DNA of 64,000 nucleotides from positions 620,001 through 684,000 of the forward strand of contig CBDDLL010000002.1 of the NCBI GenBank assembly GCA_965230625.1, in the 5' to 3' direction. Of this stretch, positions 27,135 to 35,040 are shown in pieces. This stretch comes from Saccharicrinis sp965230625. Lineage in GTDB: Bacteria; Bacteroidota; Bacteroidia; Bacteroidales; Marinilabiliaceae. Below the pieces are notes generated by a model. The model was not told the DNA's origin. It made no database searches and saw nothing but the letters and a program-made list of their open reading frames with translations. The position numbers were made by a program, and so were the translations under genes. The stretch's first letter is position 1, and each line of letters opens with the position of its first letter.

Positions 27135-27533
27135 ATGAAAAGAAATTACGATTTAGGATTATTAGTTATAAGGATAAGCATTGGTTTTTTAATGCTATTG
27201 CATGGTATTAACAAGCTGCAAGGTATTGGCCCCATTGAAGGAATGCTGAAAGCTAAAGGACTACCTTCTTTTTTTGCTTATGGAGTTTATATTGGAGAAA
27301 TTGTAGCTCCCTTATTAATAATTGTTGGTTATCGTACCCGATTGGCTTCCCTTCTATTTTCTATTAATGTCGGTGTTGCAACATATCTGGCACATGCAAA
27401 AGATATTTTCTCTATTAATAAATTTGGAGGTTGGGAAATTGAACTATTAGGATTGTATTTTTTTGGTGCCATCGCTTTAATATTAATGGGTGGAGGAAGG
27501 CTGGCTCTTTCTAAAAGCAAAAGGTGGGATTAA
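27135..27533 (+). CDS. DoxX-family membrane protein
   Basis: A 132-residue protein with four membrane helices and the DoxX pattern: DLGLLVIRISIGFLMLLHGINKL at the start, FAYGVYIGEIVAPLLIIVGYRTR in the second quarter, and a final ALILMGGGRLALSK. DoxX proteins are small integral membrane proteins linked to quinone or thiol redox processes; the role in this organism is unknown. It is monocistronic, followed by a dispersed repeat and a bidirectional terminator. Confidence 0.9.
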   Translation: MKRNYDLGLLVIRISIGFLMLLHGINKLQGIGPIEGMLKAKGLPSFFAYGVYIGEIVAPLLIIVGYRTRLASLLFSINVGVATYLAHAKDIFSINKFGGWEIELLGLYFFGAIALILMGGGRLALSKSKRWD

Positions 27534-27583
27534 TACCAATATCCCATTGATATTAGCATTATAAATTCATAGCAAAAATGGAA
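27532..27583. repeat. Dispersed intergenic repeat, copy 2
   Basis: AATACCAATATCCCATTGAT continuing into ATTAGCATTATAAATTCATAG. It begins at the doxX stop codon. Closely related to 19441-19482 and 38096-38134. Confidence 0.5.
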
Positions 27584-27595
27584 TAAAATAGTATC

Positions 27596-27623
27596 AAGAG
27601 GTTGTTTAAAGTGACAACCTCTT
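27596..27623. terminator. Bidirectional terminator between doxX and the YadA-head-like gene
   Basis: AAGAGGTTGT and ACAACCTCTT form a perfect 10-bp stem with an 8-nt loop. It lies between two convergent genes. Confidence 0.7.
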
Positions 27624-27649
27624 ATACCATTATCACTACCCCTATTAAT

Positions 27650-29503
27650 TTAAAATGCACGCACAGCTCTCACATTGAAGGAATTTCCCTTATTATAGTC
27701 GGATACCTGAAAACCGTCTAGAAAATATTGCGCCCACGCACTAGTACCACTGTTAAACTCTGTCGAACTCCAGTAAATATCTTCCTCTAAAGCACTTCCT
27801 CCGTTCTCTGTAGACACCGTATTAACTATGGCTTTGTTTTGGTATATCAAATTCAGTTCGTGTTTTGATGGAAGATACCAATCACCATAGGTTTTACCAT
27901 TTTCAGTTATTTGCAACTCATTACAAACCCTTGCCGCATATGTAGAACCATCGCCATATCCTTGACTTGCAATAATTATTGTTGTATTTGCTTTACCAGA
28001 AAGAGGACCATCTCCCATCGCCATTGTATAATCACCAGTACCAGCATACCACCTAACCGAAGTACTTTGATCTTCCTTTGCACAAACCAAACCGTGCTGA
28101 CCTGTTTCATCTAACCAAATAACAATACCTCCATGAACAAAATCACCAATCTCATAAGTTGCAACACCATCTGACCAACTTACAACCCCTACCCCATTAG
28201 TTGTCATTACTTGTCCGGCAGTTCCATCTGCAATTGGCATATCATAGGCATCATTAATATTCATTTTACCATTTTTATAAATGGTTAAAGCATTAGATGA
28301 TTCTTGCACTGTTCCATTACCTAAAGTAAAAAGAGGATCTGCTTCATCCCAATCATTTTGTGATATTGGTGTATAAGAAGTATTATACCGACCTAAAACA
28401 ATTTCGTGCCCTGAATATGTCTTTAGATTATTTCCCATAGCTACGGAAAACTCTGCATAAGTTTCGTTATGTTGACCAATGGCTACTGATAAAGTATCAG
28501 ATACTCTATTACCTAAACCAATTGCTACACCATAATATCCTTGAATAATATTACTAATCCCAAATGCCGCTGCATTATCGGCTGCTACTGCATTCATAGA
28601 TCCTAATGCTATTGCATAATCGTTATGAGTATAATTACAAACACCTATGGCTTGTGATAGATTCTTCAGAACATTATTTCCAATCCCAAATGCAATAGAG
28701 TTTTCTCCCTGAACAATGTTAGTATTTCCTAATGCAACCGAGTTATCCCCAGATGCTTTACCATTCTTACCTAATGCAATAGAATATTCACCCCTATTAT
28801 TTTCATCCCATTCCGAACCTTCAACTCCTCCTGCTCTAAAAGATCCTTTTGACTTATCAAAGAAAAGCTTGTTATCATGTTCTATTTTACCTAAATCATT
28901 CAAATGAGTAGAACCAATTACAAAATCGTATTTAGATATATCTACAGATGAAGTATCTATAATTATTGAACTCGCCAAAGTGTCAAAAAGTAGCCTCTGG
29001 TCTGGGATCTTAACAAAACCTCCATCGGTTAAATAAATAGTATCATTACTTATACTAATTACTTGCAACTCATTTGTTATATCACCATCAATTTCGTTAT
29101 AGCTTTCGGCAGTTTTAGCGTGCAAAGCATAGGGCACACTTAAAAACTGACTTATACCTGTAATGGTATAATTTACTCCCCCTTCAGTATCAATTTCTGT
29201 TTTAATATAATAAGGGCCATCTGACCAATCAATTGTTGACATATCATCAAAAGAAATTCCTGTACCAATCTCAATGCTAAATAATCCGTTAGAATTAGTA
29301 GCTGGCGTTTGTGTTTCTGTATAAACTGATGAACCTGATTCGGAATATTGAAGTATACTAAGTTGAATACCTATAGTTTGATTAGTTATTAAATTGTTTT
29401 CTGAATCACGAACTATAGCCTGATAACTAAATCCTTCTGGTGACTGTGAAAAAACCACAAGTGATACTAATACGAAAAGTATAAGTGTAAATATTTTTTT
29501 CAT
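27650..29503 (-). CDS. Exported protein with YadA-head-like repeats and a C-terminal Lcl/DUF1566 domain
   Basis: A 617-residue exported protein with a Sec signal (ends VVFSQ). Residues about 21-150 are the N-terminal module common in Bacteroidota surface proteins (PEGFSYQAIVRDSENN ... ISQFLSVPYALHAKTA). Residues about 235-375 hold around ten repeats of roughly 14 residues with cores SIALG, SVALG, SIAFG, AIALG, SVAIG and SVAMG, the YadA/Hia head pattern that folds as a left-handed beta-roll, usually in trimers. Residues about 455-617 are a Lcl/DUF1566-like domain (GDWYLPSKHELNLIYQNK, YWSSTEF, FNVRAVRAF). No outer-membrane barrel anchor is present. It follows the small T9SS protein by 5 bp, so both are one operon. 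Likely surface adhesion. Confidence 0.8.
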   Translation of the reverse strand: MKKIFTLILFVLVSLVVFSQSPEGFSYQAIVRDSENNLITNQTIGIQLSILQYSESGSSVYTETQTPATNSNGLFSIEIGTGISFDDMSTIDWSDGPYYIKTEIDTEGGVNYTITGISQFLSVPYALHAKTAESYNEIDGDITNELQVISISNDTIYLTDGGFVKIPDQRLLFDTLASSIIIDTSSVDISKYDFVIGSTHLNDLGKIEHDNKLFFDKSKGSFRAGGVEGSEWDENNRGEYSIALGKNGKASGDNSVALGNTNIVQGENSIAFGIGNNVLKNLSQAIGVCNYTHNDYAIALGSMNAVAADNAAAFGISNIIQGYYGVAIGLGNRVSDTLSVAIGQHNETYAEFSVAMGNNLKTYSGHEIVLGRYNTSYTPISQNDWDEADPLFTLGNGTVQESSNALTIYKNGKMNINDAYDMPIADGTAGQVMTTNGVGVVSWSDGVATYEIGDFVHGGIVIWLDETGQHGLVCAKEDQSTSVRWYAGTGDYTMAMGDGPLSGKANTTIIIASQGYGDGSTYAARVCNELQITENGKTYGDWYLPSKHELNLIYQNKAIVNTVSTENGGSALEEDIYWSSTEFNSGTSAWAQYFLDGFQVSDYNKGNSFNVRAVRAF

Positions 29504-29508
29504 TTTAA

Positions 29509-29997
29509 CTAGTTTTTAATGATTTTAAAAGATTTTACTTTATTGTTTCCTTGTATAAGGATAAATAAATAAGTCCCCTTCATATAATTACTCATTGTTA
29601 TGGTAGTAGTATTGTTTAATACGTTATCACTCTTTATTAATTTTCCAGTAGCATCAAAGAGCTGGTATCTTAAATCTTCCTTTTCAAAGTTGGATACTTC
29701 TAGATTTAAGTAATCGGTTGTGGGATTTGGATAAGTAATTGCATTAAGTGTAATACGATTGGCATTTGCAACTTGTGTTACCACAGAGATTACATATGCT
29801 TGTTGTACCCCTTCCGTTAAAATATAAGAACCGTCAGAAACAGTGTTAGTGAATACTTGTCCAACTATATAACTTATTGTTCCACCTGAACCAGAAGCTT
29901 TATCTCCCAATGTGTTAATTGATTGTTGTGCCTTAAGTCCAATAAACGATATTGATAAAAGGCAAAATGAATTCAATAGATACTTTATCTTTTTCAT
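29509..29997 (-). CDS. Small secreted protein with T9SS sorting domain
   Basis: A 162-residue protein made of a signal peptide (about 1-23, ending LKAQ), a short body (about 24-85: INTLGDKASGSGGTISYIVG, TEGVQQAYVIS), and a type A T9SS C-terminal sorting domain (about 87-162: ITYPNPTTDYLNLEVSN, LFDATGKLI, MKGTYLFILIQG). This is the layout of many small Bacteroidota surface proteins of unknown role. First gene of a two-gene operon with the YadA-head-like protein, which itself lacks a T9SS signal. Confidence 0.85.
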   Translation of the reverse strand: MKKIKYLLNSFCLLSISFIGLKAQQSINTLGDKASGSGGTISYIVGQVFTNTVSDGSYILTEGVQQAYVISVVTQVANANRITLNAITYPNPTTDYLNLEVSNFEKEDLRYQLFDATGKLIKSDNVLNNTTTITMSNYMKGTYLFILIQGNNKVKSFKIIKN

Positions 29998-30864
29998 GTG
30001 TTTATAATTTTCATTTATTTATTTTTTTGATTTCTGAATATCTAAAAATTGAATACTTCTTAAAACTCTCATAAATTGAGTTTTGACATATTATCCCAGA
30101 ATTGTCATTAGACTATCTATTACATATTCAAACATCTTCAAAATCAAACATTTCATTGCATTTGTTTTCTTCAGTATAGTTTTGGCTATGACTCCTCACC
30201 CAAATACTTGATTTTATTGCTGTTTGAATCTTCATTACAATTCTCCAATGACATATCTGGGATTATTTTACTATAATTTGATAGATAACAATATCTGACT
30301 GCCATAAGAAGTAATTATTTGCACATAATTATTTGTTGTACAAATAAACTTGTTTCCTGAATAGGAGATAAAAAAAATCAATGAATGGCAAGTTTTTGTC
30401 TGCGAATGAAATATTTATGTAAAATTCAATCCTAAGAAAAAACTATAAATAAGGATTCAAAACTTTGATTATATGAGATAACCACTTAGAAACTGTTTAA
30501 GTTTTATCCTTCGGTTTATTTTGGCGACTTAAGCCCTCATATTTCTGCAAAATTTCTTTAAATAGCGATGCTATTCGCATCAATTTTGGCTCATCTGAGA
30601 ACTTAATTCTCTCAAAATAACTCACAAAAACAAAATTTAAACAGTTTCTTAATCCTTTGTGCTTAACTGTCGATTAACATTTTATAAAAAACTAAACCAA
30701 TCTATTAGCATCATTATAGTACTAATAAATTGGTTTAATATCTGTGTACATTCTCAACATATTGTTGGGTACTATAAACTAAAAGCAATAATCTAATAGC
30801 CAATTAAATAAAACCAAAAAATAACAATTAGACATTAAACTTAAACCAACATCTCATTACTCTA
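29998..30864. other. Intergenic region holding a palindromic element
   Basis: No gene was seen. The 5' part is the leader of the T9SS protein operon; the middle holds the inverted-repeat element at 30485-30652; the rest leads to the truncated DUF418 gene. Confidence 0.5.
30485..30652. repeat. MITE-like element with 20-bp inverted ends (168 bp)
   Basis: The left end TTAGAAACTGTTTAAGTTTT and the right end, reading AAAATTTAAACAGTTTCTTA, are inverted copies with about two mismatches. The interior has its own short palindrome (AATAGCGATGCTATT) and no coding frame. No clear target-site duplication was seen. A half-match (TAACTGTTTAAAGTT) lies at about 15126, after the kinase gene. Confidence 0.65.
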
Positions 30865-31032
30865 CTAAATCCATGTTGCTTTATCCAAACTAATCATCCA
30901 TTCTGGTAATCCTTTTGGTTTAAAATAGTAATCAAAATGTTCTATATTATGCAAAAGCATTATAGATACAATGGCAAAACCCCTTAAGGCATCTACTACA
31001 TAAAAGCGTGAAGAAGCAGAATTATTAGACAT
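30865..31032 (-). pseudogene. DUF418-type membrane protein, N-terminal fragment
   Basis: Only 55 residues remain from the ATG at 31030-31032: SSRFYVVDALRGFAIVSIML, LLHNIEHFDYYF and PEWMISLDKATWI, then a stop. This is the start of DUF418/DUF1624-like multi-pass proteins (normally 350-420 residues, with the same R-x-x-x-x-D-A-L-R-G-F-A motif). No continuation was found in any frame downstream, so the rest of the gene is deleted, not just frameshifted. Confidence 0.7.
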
Positions 31033-31166
31033 AACTAAAAAGTTGAAAAATATTAAGAACCACAATAGTACTAAATTGTCTGAAAAACTAAATATTATTA
31101 AACGTTTTTTACATAATTATTCAACTAGCACATTTCATTAGCTCAATAAATCAACTTAATATTTAT

Positions 31167-31550
31167 TTATTTTACTATAAAAACATAAAGTTTAGGAAAA
31201 AATATAATCAGTCCTATTGTGAATGCTGCAATTGAAGCCCAAAAAACACCTGCTGCAGCCAAATCCTTTGTTTTTTTTATTAATTCTTGCCTATCATTAC
31301 ATACAAAGTCTGAAAGATTCTCGATAGCTGAATTCACTAACTCTAAAGCAATTACTAAACCAATAGCCAAAATAATTGCAATCCATTCAAAAGAACTTAT
31401 TTCACAGATAAGTCCTAATACAACAACTATAATTGCTGCAACTAGATGAATTCTGGAATTATGTTCTTCTATAAATAATATTTTTAGCCCATTAAAAGCA
31501 TATTTAAAACTTTTTAGTCTTTTTTTTATTGAGAATCTACTGCGCGTCAT
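31167..31550 (-). CDS. dgkA: Diacylglycerol kinase / undecaprenol kinase DgkA
   Basis: A 127-residue three-helix membrane kinase. The N-terminal amphipathic helix (RLKSFKYAFNGLKILFIEEHNSRIHL) and the catalytic ELVNSAIENLSDF motif with the conserved Glu and Asn are in place, followed by KKTKDLAAAGVF, which holds the family K-D-x-x-A-x-A-V pattern. It phosphorylates diacylglycerol or undecaprenol at the inner membrane, recycling lipid carriers for wall synthesis. It lies in the same direction as, but apart from, the small CxxC protein and L,D-transpeptidase genes. Confidence 0.93.
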   Translation of the reverse strand: MTRSRFSIKKRLKSFKYAFNGLKILFIEEHNSRIHLVAAIIVVVLGLICEISSFEWIAIILAIGLVIALELVNSAIENLSDFVCNDRQELIKKTKDLAAAGVFWASIAAFTIGLIIFFPKLYVFIVK

Positions 31551-31627
31551 GTTTTATGTTATAGATTTATAACAAATTAAATGGTTTGTTTAAAATTTAT
31601 TTAGTTATTCAAAGAGTAGTAAAAAGA

Positions 31628-31807
31628 TTACTTTAAGTTATATTTTAGCTTTAACTCCTGCTTTTTATCTTCATCCAACGATTTCATATATCCTTTCCAA
31701 CCAGGGCAAAAGCCGATATGCCATCTCCAAAACCTACCAATCAATGATTTAGGTTTTGCATCATATTTAGCTCTCATTTTACAAGTTTCGCAGCCGTGTT
31801 GTTCCAT
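31628..31807 (-). CDS. Small conserved CxxC protein
   Basis: A 59-residue ORF from ATG at 31805-31807, starting MEQHGCETCKMRAKYDAKP. It has a CxxC pair (C6, C9), then the blocks SLIGRFWRWHIGFCPGWKGY and a charged tail ending in KYNLK. The aromatic-rich middle and third Cys give it the look of a real conserved small protein of Bacteroidota, possibly metal-binding. No function is known. It lies 41 bp upstream-side of the L,D-transpeptidase gene's end, in the same direction, and may share its transcript. Confidence 0.75.
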   Translation of the reverse strand: MEQHGCETCKMRAKYDAKPKSLIGRFWRWHIGFCPGWKGYMKSLDEDKKQELKLKYNLK

Positions 31808-31848
31808 TTTGTTACTTTTTAGGGAGTTTTAAAACTTTATGCAAAAAA

Positions 31849-32613
31849 TTATTGAATGGAATGTCTTCCATTAGCTAAAAACTCTATGGTTGGTAACTGG
31901 TTAGTCTTTTTAAATAAATCATAAGCTACTTTTAAATCCGACCATAAGTTTACTTTGTCTTTATCCAAACTATATTTTGTTTTTAAAGTCTGAAAGTTTT
32001 TATCACTTAACCTGGCAGGAAATATTGTAACCGGAATATTTCCTTGTCCACTATTTTTTGCTTCAATACAAAAAAGATATAATTCTTTAATTTTATCATC
32101 TGTTATAGGCACGCATCCAATAGTTACGCACGCTCCATGAATACAGATATTTCCTCCTAAATTACCTTTTACACCTAATATTTTATCCGATTTATTTGGG
32201 TAATTAACCCTCATTGAAAGATAGAAATTACTTGCCGGATTAAATGCATCTACATGATAAAATCCTTCAGGAATTTGCATATCACCTTGCTGCCGTTTAG
32301 GCCCAAGTTTGCCACAAGTTCTGCAAACATCATAAGTTTTTAATATTTTAAAAGTTTTGTCGTTTTTGTTTTTACCCCAAAGTTCCAATTCTTTACTATG
32401 CTTAAAAATTCTAATATATATCCTTAAACCTTCTATATTAATGGAAGTTGCTTCTAATAATTGCTTTACACTTTCCTCCTTCTCAGCATAAGCTTTTCGG
32501 ACTCTAGGATATCTCTTTTGATCTTTCTTAAAATCACTTGTTGTAAAAGACAGGAATAATATACAAGTAAAAATGACTGCAAATATTTTCATAACATAAC
32601 TTAAATATCTCAT
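31849..32613 (-). CDS. L,D-transpeptidase family protein (YkuD)
   Basis: A 254-residue exported enzyme with an N-terminal signal/anchor (about residues 8-24). The YkuD catalytic motif is IHGACVTIGCVPITDD, with H159 and nucleophile C167 of the HxxxxxxxGC(I/V) pattern. Earlier in the chain is CRTCGKLGPKRQQGD, giving an extra CxxC pair at 97/100. The family forms 3-3 peptidoglycan cross-links or attaches proteins to the wall. The first ATG is used; a second ATG at codon 8 (32592) may be the true start, as it directly precedes the hydrophobic segment. Confidence 0.88.
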   Translation of the reverse strand: MRYLSYVMKIFAVIFTCILFLSFTTSDFKKDQKRYPRVRKAYAEKEESVKQLLEATSINIEGLRIYIRIFKHSKELELWGKNKNDKTFKILKTYDVCRTCGKLGPKRQQGDMQIPEGFYHVDAFNPASNFYLSMRVNYPNKSDKILGVKGNLGGNICIHGACVTIGCVPITDDKIKELYLFCIEAKNSGQGNIPVTIFPARLSDKNFQTLKTKYSLDKDKVNLWSDLKVAYDLFKKTNQLPTIEFLANGRHSIQ

Positions 32614-32651
32614 TTAAATCAAACGCTTAAATGTAAAAAAACATATGCATA

Positions 32652-32688
32652 AATTAAAAAAGGGGCACCTCATAAAATGAGATACCCC
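32652..32688 (-). terminator. Terminator closing the laminarin locus
   Basis: GGGGCACCTCAT and ATGAGATACCCC pair with two non-Watson-Crick positions and an AAA loop; on the minus strand the hairpin is followed by TTTTTTAATTT. It lies 29 bp after the GH3 stop codon. Confidence 0.85.
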
Positions 32689-32717
32689 AGGTTCTACTTT
32701 GGTTTTAGTAGTGGTTG

Positions 32718-34982
32718 TTATTTTAGCTCAAAACTTCCAGATAATCCTTCTTGTGAGTTTGTTCCTACCATAACATTAAATATTCCTGGTTCAACAATAA
32801 AGTTTCCTTGATTATCGTAAAAGCCTAATTCATTACCTGTTAATGCAAACTCTACGACCTTTGACTCTCCAGATTTTAAAATGATCTTCTTAAATCCTTT
32901 TAGTTCTTTTACTGGGCGAACTACTTTAGCTACTTTATCATGTATATATAATTGAACTACTTCTTCTCCCTTAAGATCACCTGTATTAGTTACTTTGACA
33001 GATACTTTGATATTGCTTTGATCTGAATTATTAATTTTTAAATCTTCGTACTTAAACTCTGTATAACTCAATCCATAACCAAATGGATATAATGGAGAGT
33101 TTTCTTCATCTGTATAATGTGCCCAGAATACATTATCCCCTAAATTCAAAGGCCTTCCTGTGGAATAGTGGTTATAATAAATAGGACATTGCCCTACACT
33201 TCTTGGAAAACTCATAGGTAATTTACCCGATGGATTATATTCTCCAAATAAAACATCAGCTATAGCATTTCCTGACTGTGTGCCTAATTGCCAGGTTTCA
33301 ACAATTGCTGGAATATTTTCATCAGCCCATGGTAATGCCAACGGACGACCATTCATCAATACTAATACTATATTTTTATTTGCTTTATAAACTTCTTCCA
33401 ATAATTCTTGCTGTAATCCTGGTAAACCAATGTTTGTTCTGCTTCGGGCCTCACCTGAATGAAATCCATGTTCTCCCAGCACCATAATTACTACCTCCGA
33501 TTTTTTTGCCAGTTTAACAGCTTCCTTAAAACCACTTTTGTCAGTGGTATTAATACTTAATTCGTGCACAAACGAAACAGGTCCTGTAACCAGATCCACA
33601 CCTTTTACATATGTAAAATTATTGGTATAATTCTTTAAACCTTCCAATACCGAAACAGCAGTTTCATCTTCCGAACCTAATCTCCAACTTCCTAACGGAC
33701 TAGTTTTGTCTTTAGCTAAATCACCAATTACTGCAATTTTCTCTTGCTCTTTAATCAATGGTAATAAATCTCCTTCATTCTTGAGCAAAACAATGGATTT
33801 ACGAGCCATATCCAATACTGCTTTTTGATGATCTTTATGATATAGCAGTTGCTTTTCTTTTTCCTCATCGCAATATTTATAAGGATCATCAAATAATCCT
33901 AATTCATATTTTACTTGTAAAATTCTACCTGCCGCCTCATCAATCACAGACTCTTTAACTTTGTCTTCTTTTACCAAATCAACCAAGTGGTTAATATATG
34001 CGTAAGATTCCATATCCATATCTGATCCGGCATTGGCTGCATACATAGCTGCTACTTTTAAGTCCTTGGCAAAACCATGAGCTACCATTTCTGATCCACT
34101 TGCCCAGTCTGAAATTATATACCCTTTAAATCCCCATTTTTCTTTTAGAATATCTCTTTGTAAAAATTCACTACCTGTTGCAGGAATACCATTTACAATA
34201 TTAAAAGCATTCATCACCGTTTTTACATCAGCCTCAACCGCAGCTTTAAAGGGTGGCAGAACGATGTTATATAAAGTAGATGTACCAAAATCAACCGTAT
34301 TATACTCTTTCCCTGCTTCGGCAAATCCATATCCAGCAAAGTGTTTAGCACAAGCAGCTATTGTATTGTTAGCCGTTAAATCTTTTCCTTGAAAACCTCT
34401 TACCCTGGCAACACCAATCTTAGCCCCTAAATATGGATCTTCTCCAGCTCCTTCCATTACTCTTCCCCATCGCGCATCCCGGTATATATCAACCATAGGA
34501 GCAAAAGTCCAGTTTACACCTGTTGCCGATGCTTCAATAGCTGCTACTCGGGCCGACTTTTCAATAGTCTCTAGATCCCAACTTGCCGCTTCTGCAAGAG
34601 GAATGGGTGCAAGAGTTTTATGTCCGTGAATGACATCCAATCCAAAAATAAGTGGAATTCCTAAGCGAGTTTCTTCAATGGCAATTTTTTGTAGGGCCTT
34701 TACTTGTTCTACTCCATGTACATTTAAAAATGAACCTACCATACCCTTTCTTAGATGCTCATATTTTCTTTGTTCATCACCTTCGCTTGGAGCAGGACCA
34801 GTGGCATCAAAAAAGCCATTATATTGTACCATTTGTCCTACTTTTTCTTCAAGTGTCATTTGAGATAAAAGTTTCTTAACTCGATCATCTAAAGAATACA
34901 GTTTTTCTTCTTGTTTATTTGCACACGCGCTCATTAAAAGAACCCCAACAATAGTTGCAATAAATAATTTTGTACGTTTCAT
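32718..34982 (-). CDS. GH3 beta-glucosidase, lipoprotein (BglX-like)
   Basis: A 754-residue enzyme that removes glucose from the ends of beta-gluco-oligosaccharides. Lipoprotein signal with C20 (VLLMSAC), so periplasmic or outer-membrane-facing. Order: GH3 N-terminal barrel with nucleophile D292 (GYIISDW), GH3 C-terminal alpha/beta domain with acid/base candidates in EHGFHSGEARSRTN, and a C-terminal FnIII-like domain (PFGYGLSYTEFKYEDL onward). All expected blocks are present and the length is typical. Last gene of the laminarin locus, 58 bp after GH30, with a terminator just past its end. It would finish laminari-oligosaccharides or gentiobiose-type branches. Confidence 0.95.
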   Translation of the reverse strand: MKRTKLFIATIVGVLLMSACANKQEEKLYSLDDRVKKLLSQMTLEEKVGQMVQYNGFFDATGPAPSEGDEQRKYEHLRKGMVGSFLNVHGVEQVKALQKIAIEETRLGIPLIFGLDVIHGHKTLAPIPLAEAASWDLETIEKSARVAAIEASATGVNWTFAPMVDIYRDARWGRVMEGAGEDPYLGAKIGVARVRGFQGKDLTANNTIAACAKHFAGYGFAEAGKEYNTVDFGTSTLYNIVLPPFKAAVEADVKTVMNAFNIVNGIPATGSEFLQRDILKEKWGFKGYIISDWASGSEMVAHGFAKDLKVAAMYAANAGSDMDMESYAYINHLVDLVKEDKVKESVIDEAAGRILQVKYELGLFDDPYKYCDEEKEKQLLYHKDHQKAVLDMARKSIVLLKNEGDLLPLIKEQEKIAVIGDLAKDKTSPLGSWRLGSEDETAVSVLEGLKNYTNNFTYVKGVDLVTGPVSFVHELSINTTDKSGFKEAVKLAKKSEVVIMVLGEHGFHSGEARSRTNIGLPGLQQELLEEVYKANKNIVLVLMNGRPLALPWADENIPAIVETWQLGTQSGNAIADVLFGEYNPSGKLPMSFPRSVGQCPIYYNHYSTGRPLNLGDNVFWAHYTDEENSPLYPFGYGLSYTEFKYEDLKINNSDQSNIKVSVKVTNTGDLKGEEVVQLYIHDKVAKVVRPVKELKGFKKIILKSGESKVVEFALTGNELGFYDNQGNFIVEPGIFNVMVGTNSQEGLSGSFELK

Positions 34983-35040
34983 ATTATGCTTTATCTACTT
35001 TTGTTCGCAAAATAAATTATTATTCAACTACAATTGATTT

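Noticed and set aside
27650..29503. Classical trimeric autotransporter adhesin
   Set aside because: Only the head-like repeats match; the coiled-coil stalk and C-terminal YadA barrel are absent and an Lcl/DUF1566-like domain is in their place.
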